Shown here piece after piece: positions 24,101 through 36,700 of a stretch of DNA of 64,000 bases (position 1 is the stretch's first letter; every line of letters begins with the position of its first letter). Position numbers and translations under genes: made by a program. Source of the stretch: Camarhynchus parvulus. Lineage: Eukaryota; Chordata; Aves; Passeriformes; Thraupidae. The stretch lies in contig NC_044573.1 in assembly GCF_901933205.1 (NCBI RefSeq), positions 30,997,493 to 31,061,492 on the forward strand, read 5' to 3'. The notes beneath the pieces were generated by a model. The model was not told where the DNA came from. It saw only the letters and a list, made by a program, of their open reading frames with translations, and made no database searches.

Positions 24101-25186
24101 TATGGGGACAGGAGGCTAGCTACAGGCGTCCTTCACCTGGAGGAAGCAGTTGGTGAAGAGTGTTTTTATCACGTGTGGAGAAGGAAAACCACAGTATCAG
24201 CTGGAGGCCAAAAACAACAGCCGGTAGAGGAGGAATTCATTAAGAGAAAAGTCAAGAGAAGCAAAGTGTGTTTATGTAAAGGCAGAGCCAGCGGCAAGCC
24301 ATCCTGCAACCCGCAGCCACAGAGGGTCAGAGCTGGAGCCATGCCCACCCAGCTGCTCCCACACCAGCCATCTCCTCAGCTGGGCTGTCCTGGCACTTGG
24401 CAGCCTTCCTGCCCTCTCTCAGTTGGCCTACAGGGCTCAAGCAGAGGGGCATCAAGAACGCCAGTCTTGATGTTTTCACACCCCCCAGCATCATCATTTG
24501 TTGCTGACTTTGGGGCACTCAGGCAGCAGTGGGCCCTGGAGCAAGTGGGTGGTTTTTCAGGGCCCAAGGCCCCACAGGGGACACACAGCCCTGCTCCTCA
24601 TGGCTTCCCAGCTTAGCATCCCCTCTGGCACACAGGTCAGCAAGTTCCCAGCAAAACAGCTGGAACAGACTTCAAAAGGATTTACAGTGACCAACCTTTC
24701 TATCTCTTGATCCTCTCAGCTGCACACTAGATTAGGGGCTGGCTGAAGCCTGCAGCCCCCAGTCTGAGGCTCGCTCTCCTCGTTCTCTGGGGATGCACCA
24801 AGGACCTGCTTACCTCAAGTCCCTCCGTTTCTCCTAATGGCCGAAGGGAAGCCCTCTCCTGTGTCAATGCCCTTTTCTGGACTCTGGCTATTGGGGCACA
24901 GGGGACCTCACAAGATCATGGGATGGGTTTGCCACTACAACACAACCTGGCAAAACTCAGTAAGGCAGCAGTGTCTTCTCCACCTTGGGACTGCCATTAG
25001 GGCTGCCCCAGGCAGAGATCCTTACCCAGGAGGAGGGAACTAGCCCAGACCTTGTATTCCCTGACTGTTTTTGCCAAGACTTTTTCCAGTAGGTGGGGAT
25101 GAGATCTGAGGTGGAGTCACTTCATGAGGACAGGAAACTGCTCAAGCAAAGTTCATACTGCAAAAGTGGAGATATTTAGCAATCAC
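21162..25186. other. Unique non-coding sequence, no gene seen
   Basis: Ordinary mixed-composition sequence. Open frames reach about 147 codons but overlap on both strands and have no recognisable domains. No named repeat or CpG island was seen. Confidence 0.6.
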
Positions 25187-25202
25187 AAAAAAAAAAAAAA
25201 AA
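25187..25202. repeat. Poly-A run (16 A)
   Basis: Sixteen consecutive A residues. No processed-pseudogene body is recognisable immediately upstream on the plus strand, so this is treated as simple sequence. Confidence 0.95.
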
Positions 25203-28200
25203 GTAGCCAGCATAGTGGACAGGGTTACTGCAGGGCAGAACACTGGGGCTTCCCTCCAAAAAGGAGGAGAAGGGCTGAGAGGCAGTGTTGGAGCAGCAGA
25301 GCAAGGGTCGAGGAAACAGGGTTTGGAAGCAGCACTGCCGCACTCAAAGCCCACTTTTACCACTGACTCCTTGTAGGGCTCTGTGTAAACCTCCTTTGTG
25401 CCTCAGCCTACTTGTACAAAACACAGAGGGAAAAAGGTGAGGTGATTTCCAAGGGGAGGTGAAGGTATCATGTGCTTAGAGAGTTGCTGAAAAAGGGAGA
25501 TGACTCCAATCTGCCACTGCAAGTGATGGATCCATTAGGTTCTACTGGGACAAGCTTGTTTGCTGAGCCTTCGGCTCCCATCACACTCTCCCTACAGCTG
25601 CGCTAGCCAGTGCTGTGGGGGGACTGCGCTGGGAGGTGCTGGGTAATCACTGGACAGAGTCACCACTGCTGCCTGTGCCGCTTGAGCTTGTTTGTTTTCC
25701 TTAATCCCAAGAGGCAGCATCTCTGACATGGCAGCAGCGTGATTAACAAGATCCAGCATTGCTGTCACAAGCATGTAATTATAGGCTTCCTGTGTCACTC
25801 CTGCTGGGAGGTCAGTGACTTGCCCTCCCTCACTCCGGCAGAGTGAAGCCGCCAATTCCCATCTGCCTCTTAACCCCCTGCCCAGCTCCAGCCTCCACAG
25901 CCCAGGCAAGGGAAGGGATAGCAGGCTCTGAGGGATCAGGGAAACCCAGAGCAAAGAAAAGTGGAACTGGGAAGAATGGAGAAATGGGGGCTTAAAAGGC
26001 AGACCACAGAGGATCCTCCCCCCTTGCTACTCAGTAGCCTTAAGTTTGCCTACAAGACTCTGTAGCACAGTGGCACATGTGGAGGCAGCTCAGCAGCTGC
26101 CAAGAAGGGGCCTGCCTTTAAAGAGAGGGTGTCTGGTGCATTTTGGGAGGCTGTCCTTCAGACCCCACAGCAGTGGGAACTGCCTGTTCAAGGGAGACCT
26201 TGCTCCCAGGGAGATGGGAAACAATCTCAAGAGCACGGGGATTATTGGAAATCAGTACAAGGATTCCACTGCCCACCAATGCAGAAAAGTGGAAACTGTG
26301 TCCTGTTGCCCCTTCCATGATCCTTTTAAGACATCACCATACATCTGAGATGATCCTGAGAGGCCTGGGCAATCTTTGCCATCCCCTACATCCACATACC
26401 TCTGCCTACAAGTACATAATGTATGGGAGCTTTGCCACAGTTTGCCCACGTTCTCCCAAAGGCACTGCAAAATCATTTAGGAGGCCCCAAAGGAATCATC
26501 CTGCTCTTCAAAATGTATGTTTCCCTTACAGCTAGCAGGCTGGTGAGGGAAGCAGAGAGGGGCTGCTCTCACCAGATCAGTTTCTGAAGCTGTTGTATGT
26601 GGGATTATCCACAAATCACAGTGGAGAAGGACCCGCTGCTGCCCTGTCAGAACAAGAAGAGTTTTTGTGCCGCATTTGTTCCTGGAAAAGGCCAGGTTTC
26701 CTCAAGCTCTGTTTGTTTAGTTACCCCTACAGAAGGGAATCCATCACATAGCCTCCTTTATTAATGCTGGCAATCATCTGCAACCAGCTGTTGCCCAGCT
26801 GTCAGAGCTGGTATTGTATGGGAATCCCTGCACAAAGAGCCACATCTCCTTATAGACCTGGGATCCAAAAGAGACTTAAGGAAGAGCCTGGGAGGATATG
26901 GCAGCAGCTTGTTTAGTGGGGTTACTGGTACAGGCAGATGCAGACAACCTCAGCTCTTAGCCAGACAACAAACTGCAGCTCAGCTGTACCCCAAGCTGGC
27001 CGTGCTCCCCCAGCAGCCAGTATGAATGCTCACCCTAGGCAGGAGCAAATCACTTCTGTCTGAGGAGCTGCTGCATGGGCACCAGGCCTCAGCCTGAGCA
27101 AGGAGTAGCTCTCTCCAAAGCACCACATGCTGTTGTATTTAGATGGAGGCCAAACCCCAGACTTGTATGTTCAGGCCAAAACAGACTGGCACCTCATCTG
27201 TAAAGCTAGCTGTGAAATTGAGCCTCAGTTCTTCCCTTACTGACCCCAAGTATTTGCATCTAGCCAGGCATACCTTCCAGAAGGTCATCCAGTTTCAATC
27301 CAAAGATATCAAGAAATAAAGAAGCCACTATTGTCCACAACAGACTCTTTGCTCCAGGAAAGAGTTGACTCCACCACTGAAAAATTCTGCCTTCATCCTA
27401 GTTTGGATTTTGCTAGCATGAGGCAAGAAGCAGGCAAACCCTACATGAGCTGTGTTCTCACCTGGCACAGTTACCAAGAGCTTCAGTCTTGAAGTAACTG
27501 CTGTATAAACCTACATGTGAGCAGACGGTGGGGAACTTTGTTGCATCAAAAAGTAAACAAGCCCCATCCATAAAATGTGCTGTGAACAGGGGCAAGATCT
27601 AGAACCTCATAGACAGAGGAGGAGGGTTTTCTAGTTCATACTAGCAGCCATCCCAGCCACAAGCCATTGCTCAAATAATCAAGGTTTCTCTGACATAGAA
27701 AACGAAGGAGCACGGAGGTCCTTCAAGTGAAGACTCCCATAAGCAGCCTCACATCACAAAAAACTGCAATTAATGCACAAGCTTAGGGGTCACTGGGTGA
27801 CTTAGCTATAAAGATACTTCTTCAGGGGGCAGCACAAAGCTACAGTGGGAGTGCACAGACAAACTGGAGGAGGCATGAGGCAGCTGTGTGGATCCTGCCA
27901 ACCCTCCTTCCCACTTCCTCCACAGGGAGTAGAGGGGAATGCTGCAGCATGCTGGCCTGTGGTGAGGATTACTGCTGAAATCCTCAGTGCATGCCCCATG
28001 TAGCTGGTCCGCGCACTGATACAGCCCTCTGCACAGACAAGGCCTCCATAAGTAGCCATCTTGCTCCTGACCACTTGCACAGCCAGTCCCTGAAACTCCC
28101 GTTTTCCTTCTTGCACCCCTCAATTCACATGACACAACACCTTTGTGTTTCTGAGTGTGCTTGGGGTGATTCATAGGCACATGGACAATGGCTTGTTTTA

Positions 28201-29675
28201 GTGAGAGGAAGCTGTGCCTGCCATGACAGAGACACTGCTGCTTTCTAAAACATTTCCCAGAAGGGAAACCCTTCACCTTGCTCAGGGCAATGTCACATTG
28301 GCTGTGCTGCTGCAGAGTTAGCAGTGACTGACACAGGCCGAGTCCCCTCCCAGAATGTGGGAGCTAATCACTTCCCCTGTCACAGCCCCAGAGGTGGGAG
28401 CTGTCCCATACCAGATGAGACACAAAGTGCACAGCCCAGAGCTGTTGCTTCTGGAGGGGACTGGGATGATGCTGTATACTGAACTTCTATTATATTTGAA
28501 TTTCTGTATAGTGGAGGGATCATAGTGTTTGCATGCAATGCAGGTAACTTTGAAAGCAAAGCACAAGGCATCCTTTAAGCACCAGGCAGGGAAGAGGCAG
28601 GAAGTTATTTGTCATCTACAGTACTATTGGATTGGTTAGGGCCACTATGGCCATCAGTCCCAGTCCAGGCAACTACAAGCTGATCCAGAGAGATCAAGGA
28701 CATTCACCTCCATCTTTTCTATCACTCACATAATTAAATGTGTCATTTTTCGCTTCTGCAGTTCACAGGAACATCGCCTGCTGGCTAAGGGAAGCAGACT
28801 ATGCCACACATTACAAAAGGTTAAAAAATTGTTCTGGCCAATCTGATTTGGATGGAAATACTTTCCTGATCCCCAATCTTGCATTTCCTTAAGCTTGAAC
28901 ACATGCATCAGACATTTCAGGCAGGCCTTGGAGGTGTTTCTGTGTGCCACTAAAACCACCATGATACCCCACAACGTCTTACATCTAGCAGAAGCCAGTA
29001 ACTTGTGCATCAAAGGGGAAAAAACAAAACAAAAACCTTTTGAATTTCTTTTCATCATTCTTTCTAAGTGAATCAAAAGGGAAAAAAAGTTTGTTACTGG
29101 CTTATATGGGCAACTTGAGATTGAAACTAATTTAGCAGAATTGTGTATATTCCCCGGAATTAGTTAGTGTGCTACACCAAACTGAAATGACATCACTTTT
29201 CCTGTCCCTTTTGGCAATATCACCAACTGGAACATCCAAATCTCAATATTGTAAGCTTAATCCCTCCAGTCCAGAACCCCGTTATTCTGATATCTGATCC
29301 CCTCCATAAATTCAGCAATCCTGCCAATGAATTATGCAGCTGTCCTAAGCCTTAAGCATCAGCTGCCATCCCCATGTAAGATCAAGATCATGAGGAATGG
29401 GAAAAGGGACAAAAAGTAAGATAGTTTGCTTTTTCCATAGACGGAGAATGCCCTATAGCACATCCCAGGAAAAGGGACAGAGCTCCCGAAAGTGCCTGTG
29501 ATTTTCTAGTTAAGATGTAGAAGAGCCATGGGGAAGGGTGAGAGCATTTGATCTGTATGTTGTATTAAGACCATTTGTTGAACTTGTATTATTTTAACAT
29601 CTTGGTCCTTTAGATTTCTATGAAACTCCATTTTTTACTGCTTCCTGTTTTTTTTTCTATTTATCTAACCCACAG
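25203..29675. other. Unique non-coding sequence, no gene seen
   Basis: The stretch 25.60-25.90 kb, including the TGTAATTATAGG box near 25773-25784, has a homeodomain-like core and low repetitiveness typical of conserved non-coding elements, but conservation cannot be judged from one sequence. A CTCF-like core (AGGGGGCAGCA) lies at 27824-27834. No named repeat or gene was recognised. Confidence 0.55.
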
Positions 29676-29806
29676 ATGTAACTGGTGCGGGAAGTACCAA
29701 CAGGACATGACTCAGAAATACATACAAGCGTATCACTCTACATTCATGCAAGTAAATTTCCATGGATTTGCTGCCAAGGATGGCTGCATTGCACTGGATG
29801 TAACAG
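29676..29806 (+). other. Possible 131-nt exon-like open segment of unknown identity
   Basis: The segment has an unusually good acceptor: a T-rich tract (TTTTTTTTCTATTTATCTAAC) then CCCACAG before 29676. It also has a good donor, ACAG followed by GTACTT after 29806. One frame is open throughout, giving 43 codons that begin CNWCGKYQQDMTQKYIQAY and end GCIALDVT, with three cysteines. Entry phase 2 and exit phase 1 give a length of 131 bases. I recognise no protein family, and no partner exon in compatible phase was identified nearby. It could be a cryptic exon or a coincidence. Confidence 0.2.
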
Positions 29807-29933
29807 GTACTTGTAGCAAAGTCCTCAGGGCCCTCTGAGCTTGTGTAAATAATCCCTCCTTGGACACCCTGGGGCCTTCTCCCATGAGAGGGAACAGCTA
29901 TACTTAGTCAGGCCTGTGACCCACCACCAGAAG
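29807..29933. other. Short spacer
   Basis: Sequence between the exon-like segment and the CR1 stub. Nothing recognised. Confidence 0.6.
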
Positions 29934-30025
29934 TCACAGAATCATAGAATCACTCAGACTGAAAAGGACCTTAAAGGTCACCAAGTCCAACCATTAACCC
30001 AGCACTGTCCTACTACTTTCTGCTA
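29934..30025 (-). mobile_element. CR1 3'-end stub, minus strand
   Basis: The plus strand reads 'cacagaatcatagaatcac' followed by 'aaaaggaccttaaaggtcaccaagtccaaccattaacccagcactgtc', the reverse complement of a CR1 3' terminus with its octamer repeats (CAGAATCA, TAGAATCA). Only about 90 bases are recognisable, so it is a severely 5'-truncated insertion, the usual form for CR1 in birds. Confidence 0.88.
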
Positions 30026-33000
30026 ACAAAAGCAAGGAAGCTGACGGAGAGCGGTGTGTTCTGGAGTGTGAGGTGAGATCATACACTAGCTGACCCTGCA
30101 CCAGGAAGTCAAGCCCAGCCTCATCTGTGACGCCTCCGTTGGTCTTTATCTGATAGAAATGTGATTAATCTATCCACAGCTGGGTCTGACGGGGAACTTG
30201 CAAAAGGTGAAAGCTCAGTGAGGTGAGAGGTGGATGAAGGATTGTTTGGCCCTGATGGATAAAAGCTTTCCTGCAGCTCTGGCCAAAGGGAGCAAGACTG
30301 TGAGCTCTGCAGGAGGACAGGGAAAACTGAAAGTCAGAGAGAAAAAACAAAGCTCTAGCATGCTCCTTTGGGATGCTTTTTGAATGTCATTACCATCAGG
30401 CTATGGCCAGATGCTGAAAGAGATCCCAAATTACAACAAAAGACAGAGGTTCTGGGAGTTCTGAAATAATGACATAAAGCAGGACAAACATTGCCACAAA
30501 GACATAGGAGCAGCACTGGAGAACCTGACCCTGCTACCAAGCTCTGCAGAGGAGCACCAAGTCATTAGGCCTTTTCTACATGTCCCACTTGAAGGACCTG
30601 TAGAATCATTCCTTCTTGAATTCTGACTGCCAAAGTGCTCCAGAGGGGAGCAGAATTTAAAAAAACCAATACACAAATACAGTAGAACAAGAATGAAGCA
30701 AATATTTAGCTGCAACACATAACACCTCCATTGGGAATTCCAGAGAACTCTGATGTCCTTCATGACAAGGACCAGTTAAGTGTTACATCCTTGCAAAAAA
30801 GGCATTTCCACTTTACCAATCAGGAAACTGAAGCACCAGGAGATTCCAGCCGATGTTTCTAAATGTTCTTTTAAGAAGCCTTAAATCAGATGTCTAAAAG
30901 CATTTACAGGCATGTTAAAAATGGTCTCAGTCTTTCCAAGATTTTTCATGTCCCAACTGTTGCTATCTGAATAATTGCCAGCTGACCTACTTCAGCATCC
31001 ATAACCACAAACATTTCCATAAAGCTGACAATTATTATTTTTGATAAGAGGGCCCAATTCAACTACTCAATTTTTCTAATTAATTCCAAGGTTCCCAATG
31101 CCATTTCCACCTGATAATACAGAGAAGAAGGTTGTCAAATAATTTGCTTAAAATTTCTCTGAGTTTTCACAGTTACCTCTTGCACAGATTTTTTTTCTCA
31201 ATCTGAAGGCAGCAGACTCATGCATGACTATATGGGGCTATTTGATCCTATCACTTTTCAAACAAACGCCCCCCCTGGAAATCAGGTGCTAGCAAGTCCC
31301 AGCAAGAAAAATCTGTGTTCCAAGACCATGGATGACTTGTAGTTGAGATCTGTATTAACATGTTCTTTCCAGGCCAAAAGAGAACTCATATTTTTTATTG
31401 TAAGTTCACTTTATCCAGACTTCTGGTTTGGATAACTGAATCAGATGTTTGAACAAATCTTCGCACTGCTCTTCTTATGGCAGGACAGCAAGGAGCTTAT
31501 TCAACAGGGTTGATACTGTTTTGTAAGATAAAAGCACACAACATTTTGAACATCAAAAAAGTGACCCTTCATCACTTACAATGCAAGTAGGAATTGCTGT
31601 CCATGAAAATACTAATCTTAACACATTCCCAGTCTGTGTTAAATTAGTAGCTTTCATATGCAGCACTTCGGGCCATTTATGAGGCACATTTCCTGCAATC
31701 AAAAACATATGTCCCGTAAATGGCCCATTTCTAAGTTTGCTTTGCTAGAGCAGCTGGCCATTCCTGAGAATACAAAGGAGAATATATCTAAGCAAGTGTA
31801 GTGTTTGCTGATACCCAGAGTTGGCTGGGAAATAGAAATCCCTTCCAGCAAGAAAGAAAACAAGAGTAGCTGAGTTTCTTTTTAAGGAAAATACTAAACT
31901 GAAAAATCAAAAACCCTGTCTTCATTAGAGTTTCATGAAAATTAAGCTTTACAAGAACCATGAAAACTTCTGGCCTCCTGGCTGTCCATCTGGTAGGGAT
32001 ATATTTGCTTTCTGGAGCAGGTGATCTGTCAAAAACCTAAGGGGGTAACTTCCCATCTCCCAGCCTTCTTGCATCTCTGACTGCTCAGCTGCATCTCAGA
32101 TTTCTGGACCTGAAGGGAAGGCTGACTGTCTGAGAGCTGCACAGAAAAAAAATCTGTTAGCCTGCCTACAATGGTCTTGGCAATTTTATTTTCTTCTTGC
32201 AAAAAAAAGAGCCAAAGATACTTCAGTTTGATTTTCCCAATAGAAATCTGCAATTTTGTTACAGAAACTGCTGAGTTAGTGAAAACAGCATTTTCCATTG
32301 GAGAATTATTCTGATGGAAAATTTCCCAACCAGCTTTATTAATACCCTTAACATTGTTTTGCCATTCCTCCTATTTGTGTATCAGTGTCTGGCCACTGAA
32401 CCAAATTTCCAGCCAGGGCTTTCATTGCTATCATTCCCAGAGGGCCATCATGTAATTCTTGGAGTACAGTAGACCTGAGATTTATTACAGTAAGTGCTCT
32501 GGTGCCACACGTTAGGCAACCTGCATGTGTATTTCAGTACTCTCTTTCCAGCCAAGAAGGCTCAAAGAGGCTGTGTGCTAAGCCCATCTCCTCATCCTTT
32601 CATCAGATGTCTCTATGGACTGGCTTGTTCTCCCTTTCACGTTGTGTTAAGATACCTGCTGCTCTCCAGGTGCTTGTGGTGCCAGTCACTAGGTATTCCT
32701 GCCATGCCACACAAGCAGGAAATACCCCAGAAAACCTTCCTTTTTCCCAACCAGGCTGTTCCTGCTAACACTGAAGCCAGTGTTCGGCATTCGCAACCAG
32801 AGTAAATTGTTTCCTCTTGAGATAAGCTGTGGTTAAACCGCTGACCTCCCAAGATGACCCGTGGGTCTTTTCTCTGGGTGTGAGCACAGCGCTGCAGACA
32901 GATGCCAGTAAGCCCCAAGTGTGGCTCTTTTGAGTATTTTACCCTGATGTCTGGCTTTCAGCTTCAGTGTTTCAGGCACATGGCGATGTGCTGCAAGCTA

Positions 33001-36000
33001 ATTCTACAGGCAGTTTCATTTTCTGTTAATGCAAAGATGTTTGCTTCATCTGGAGCCTTGGCACATCATGTGGATCAACATTACTTCTGTCCTTTGTGCA
33101 CTGGTCTATTTAGGGAGTGTAATAGTGTTGATGCATTGGGCAAGACCCATTGGTAATAACTGCCTATCCCCAGAAAGGAAGATAATTGTGACATATCTTG
33201 TAGTTGAGGTGCCTTGAGGATAGTCTCATGCCTTACAGTGATTTATGAATATCATCTACAAGACCCACAGCATATGGCTGAGACTCTGGAAAAATCACTT
33301 TTCCCTTATTTGCTCCACAGCTATTCTTTACAGCCTCCCAAGCACCTCTGCAAACACCCCTTGTTGTCATTTCCAATAATCTCTGCATAGCTCTGAAAGT
33401 TAAAAATGTTCTGCAACAGCAGGGACAAGACCCTCTATCAGAACATGGGTGTGGAAACTATCCTAGTGTTGGCCTGTTATGCTGGAATAAAACCTTGTGT
33501 GTGTTATTCATAGAGGTTTTTTTTGCCATCAGCCAGCATTCCCATAGGCTTGATAAGTTTTGCTTAGTCGAATCTAGGCCAAGAATATCCATATTTGTTC
33601 ACAGCAACTAGGGAACCACCACAAAGGGAAAACTCCATTTGTCCTCCTCATTGACATCCTCCCTCAGTAGAGGGAGAGGAGAGGATCCCTGGTCCTGCCC
33701 ATGTTGTCATTTTGCCTCTACACAGGTTGTCCCACAGATGGGTTCTCAGAAGCACAATGGAATTAAAATAATGTTTTTCTTTCAACAAAACTTTCTCTCA
33801 TTAATTTTTTCAATACTGATACTCTGAAGGACTTTCACCTCCAAGGGGAGACTGTCCCCCAAAAGGGGAACAAAAAAGTTTTGTTTTAGGCTGTTTGATG
33901 CTGTTGCAACTCCCTGTCTTCTGGAGTAGCTGTATCCTTTGACACAGCAGTTCCTAGAGCACATTTTAAGGCCAAATCAGCCTCAGTTAATAACCGTTTT
34001 TGTATTGCTTCATTTTACATACCACACACTAACTGCTCCCTTGACACAGTATTTAAACTCTCTCCAAACTGGCAATACACTAGTAATTTCCTTAAACATC
34101 CCCCTTCCCCCACCCCACACATTTAGAAATTGTTTAATTTTCCTTTTTTTTTCCTAATTGCATTTTTCAGAAGCCTAAACACAAGACATCACAAGTGCCT
34201 TTATGGAGAGAGGATTTGGGATAACTTCCATCATCTAGGCAACCATTTCACCCGCTGGTTTAACAGAAGCCACTATTCTGTGGTTTCTTCTTTAGCTTTT
34301 TAGCAGCCACTGTATTCCTGGATTATAATCCCACTCTGGCCACCATTTCTTGTTTTTCTTTCATTCTTAGACATAACACAAAGAGCCACATGGTCACGGA
34401 TCAGCGCTTAGTGAGTATACACAGCAGTCTCTCCCACTACAACTTGGCCATGAGTATGGAATAAATGTTGCTTTCTCCTTTAGCATTTTGGCCTGCCTTC
34501 TTAACCATTTATTTGCTTCCTAGAGGCTGTTTAGTTTGGGATGTAAAGAACAGGTTTGATTACATATTCTTCCAGAATATCTGTGAACTGATCTTGGGCA
34601 CCTGGTGATCTCCATGTCAGGTGCTGCTCTCATACCAGTGAATCCTCTCAGGGTGGAGTTCAAACACCCAGGCTGTTATATGTACATGGTCAGTGGTGTT
34701 GAGGCCTCACCACAGCACACAAATAGCTCACACCATTGCCAGCACACGTCTCTGCTCACAGCTTCGGGCCTTTGACCTCTTTCCTTCTCTCTTCTCCATA
34801 AGGGACAATGTGGTGCCTTTTTTTCCCACTTTGCTGATAGGGAACCTGAAGTAAAGAAACCAGCACCACGCAGCAGTTGTGGGGACTCAGCCTTCCCGTG
34901 AGGCACTGCAAATGCAGCAGTTAGCTGCCAGGATGGCTATGAGTGAGTGCTCTGTAATTCCTCCCTGTGCCATGGGGGATCTCTTGTGGCACTACAGGTG
35001 CTAGGCAGAGGCACCTCATGATCCTTGTTTACTCTGCAGACACTGTCTCTGCTCATAGCCCGGCAAGAAAATCTCTGATGTGCATCAACTATGGAGGGCA
35101 CAATTAGGAGCAGAGAAAGGGGGACCATGAATCTTAGGGGAAAGAGAGAGCTGGAGGGGTAGTGCATCAATACACCAGGCACCTGGGAGGGGAAAGGCAT
35201 TTTTCACACCTTCCTTCTGGCAGCACAGCATATTCTGGCAGGGCTGTGGCAATTCACCTGGGATGTTACATCATTGGGGCCTGGCAAAAAAATGCTGAAA
35301 AGAAAAAAGTTTCACCAGGCACCCAAGCACTGGCTACAGGCACAACAACATTGTTGGAAAGGTACTGAGATGTCAATGAGTCACAGGTGCAGAGTCACAT
35401 CAGAAAGGGGATACCAGCTTGTCCCCTCCCAGTCCGGTTTCAGAAGGAGTTGCTGGTCCTGCTAGTGGTATTTTCCATGTAAACTTGGCAGAGCTGGTGA
35501 TGCCCAGGATCAGCTTCCCTTAAGGGAGGGAAGGGAAAGCCAGGTGATACTTGGAGTTGTGCTAGCCTGATCCTCACACAAAAAGAATACTGGGCTCTTC
35601 CCAGGCTCTGCTTCTTTCTCTTGCCTGCATGGGAACCACATCACTCAGTGGGGACTGGCCAGGAGGGCAGAGGGAGAGACAGAGAAGCCCAAGGAAGCTA
35701 ATGCAGTTATGCTACCTAGGCTGGACTGATGCAACAGCCATGAGGGACATTGCAGAGTTCCTCTGTTTCAGAGAGGAAAGTAAATGCCATGACTGCTTAT
35801 TTAGTGGGGCTTTTCCTTCCTCTCTGACATGCTCCCGCTCCCCCTGCCTTGCTCATGCACCATGCACACGACAGACCTCAGAACAGCTGCAAACTCTCAT
35901 CGTTGTACAGAAAACTCCAGGCCAGCAACTCCTCTCTGTTTTCTTTTAACTTAAATATGATAAATGTCAAAGAAAAGATGAGAAATTACTTTGGCTTGAA

Positions 36001-36700
36001 GCTCAGAATGGACAATAGTGAAAGTCAGGTTTAAGGCAATTTTCTTTAAGGCAATTATCTTATGTTATCTTACATGTCTTGTAGAGCATTGGTGTCCTGC
36101 CTCAGGCAAGGAATATTGCCACCTTTCCAAAAGAATCAGCTCTGCACACTCCAAGACAGCCTGTCTAACACAGCACAGAGCTCAAAGCCATGATTTGACA
36201 TGAAAAGAGGAAGCATCTGGGAGAGAGGGCCTTCAAAGGAGGACTCTGCTATCACAGGCATTGGGAGGCTGCAGCACACAGGCAGAGCTGGGGTCCAGGG
36301 CTGGACCAGCAAAGGCTGAAGGGCAGGAGTGTGGAAAGATGCTTTGGGCTGCAATGAGTCACAGATAGGAATGGAGGGCACAAGCTGAGCTGCATGGATG
36401 ACATTTCCACAGCTGCTGTCTGCAATAAATGTGGATCTTGCCTCTGCCCTCGGTCTAGTCGTCCTCATGGATCCCATGGAGCCATGGTTGGTTGGTTTGT
36501 TGAAGCAATTTCAAGCCCAAGAGTAAAGCTGGAGCTGCCTGGAGCAGTGCTCCTGTCCACACACTGGGTGACCTCACTCATGTATACACCAGAGAGGTAC
36601 ATCCACCAGTAATGACCCAGGACCTGCAGCTTTAAACTCCAGCTCTAAATGTTGCATCAGGTTATGTAAAGTTCAGTTGCATCACGCACTGTTGCACAAT
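30026..36700. other. Unique non-coding sequence, no gene seen
   Basis: Composition is more AT-rich from about 30.8 to 34.2 kb, with very few open frames between 30.8 and 32.0 kb. This is the most gene-poor looking part of the window. No named repeat was recognised. A short direct duplication of TTTAAGGCAATT occurs near 36030-36056. Confidence 0.6.

Noticed and set aside
25592..25954. 120-codon minus-strand frame with protein-like stretch near the centre
   Set aside because: No splice borders or homology. The underlying DNA looks more like a non-coding conserved element than an exon, and even that cannot be shown from one sequence.
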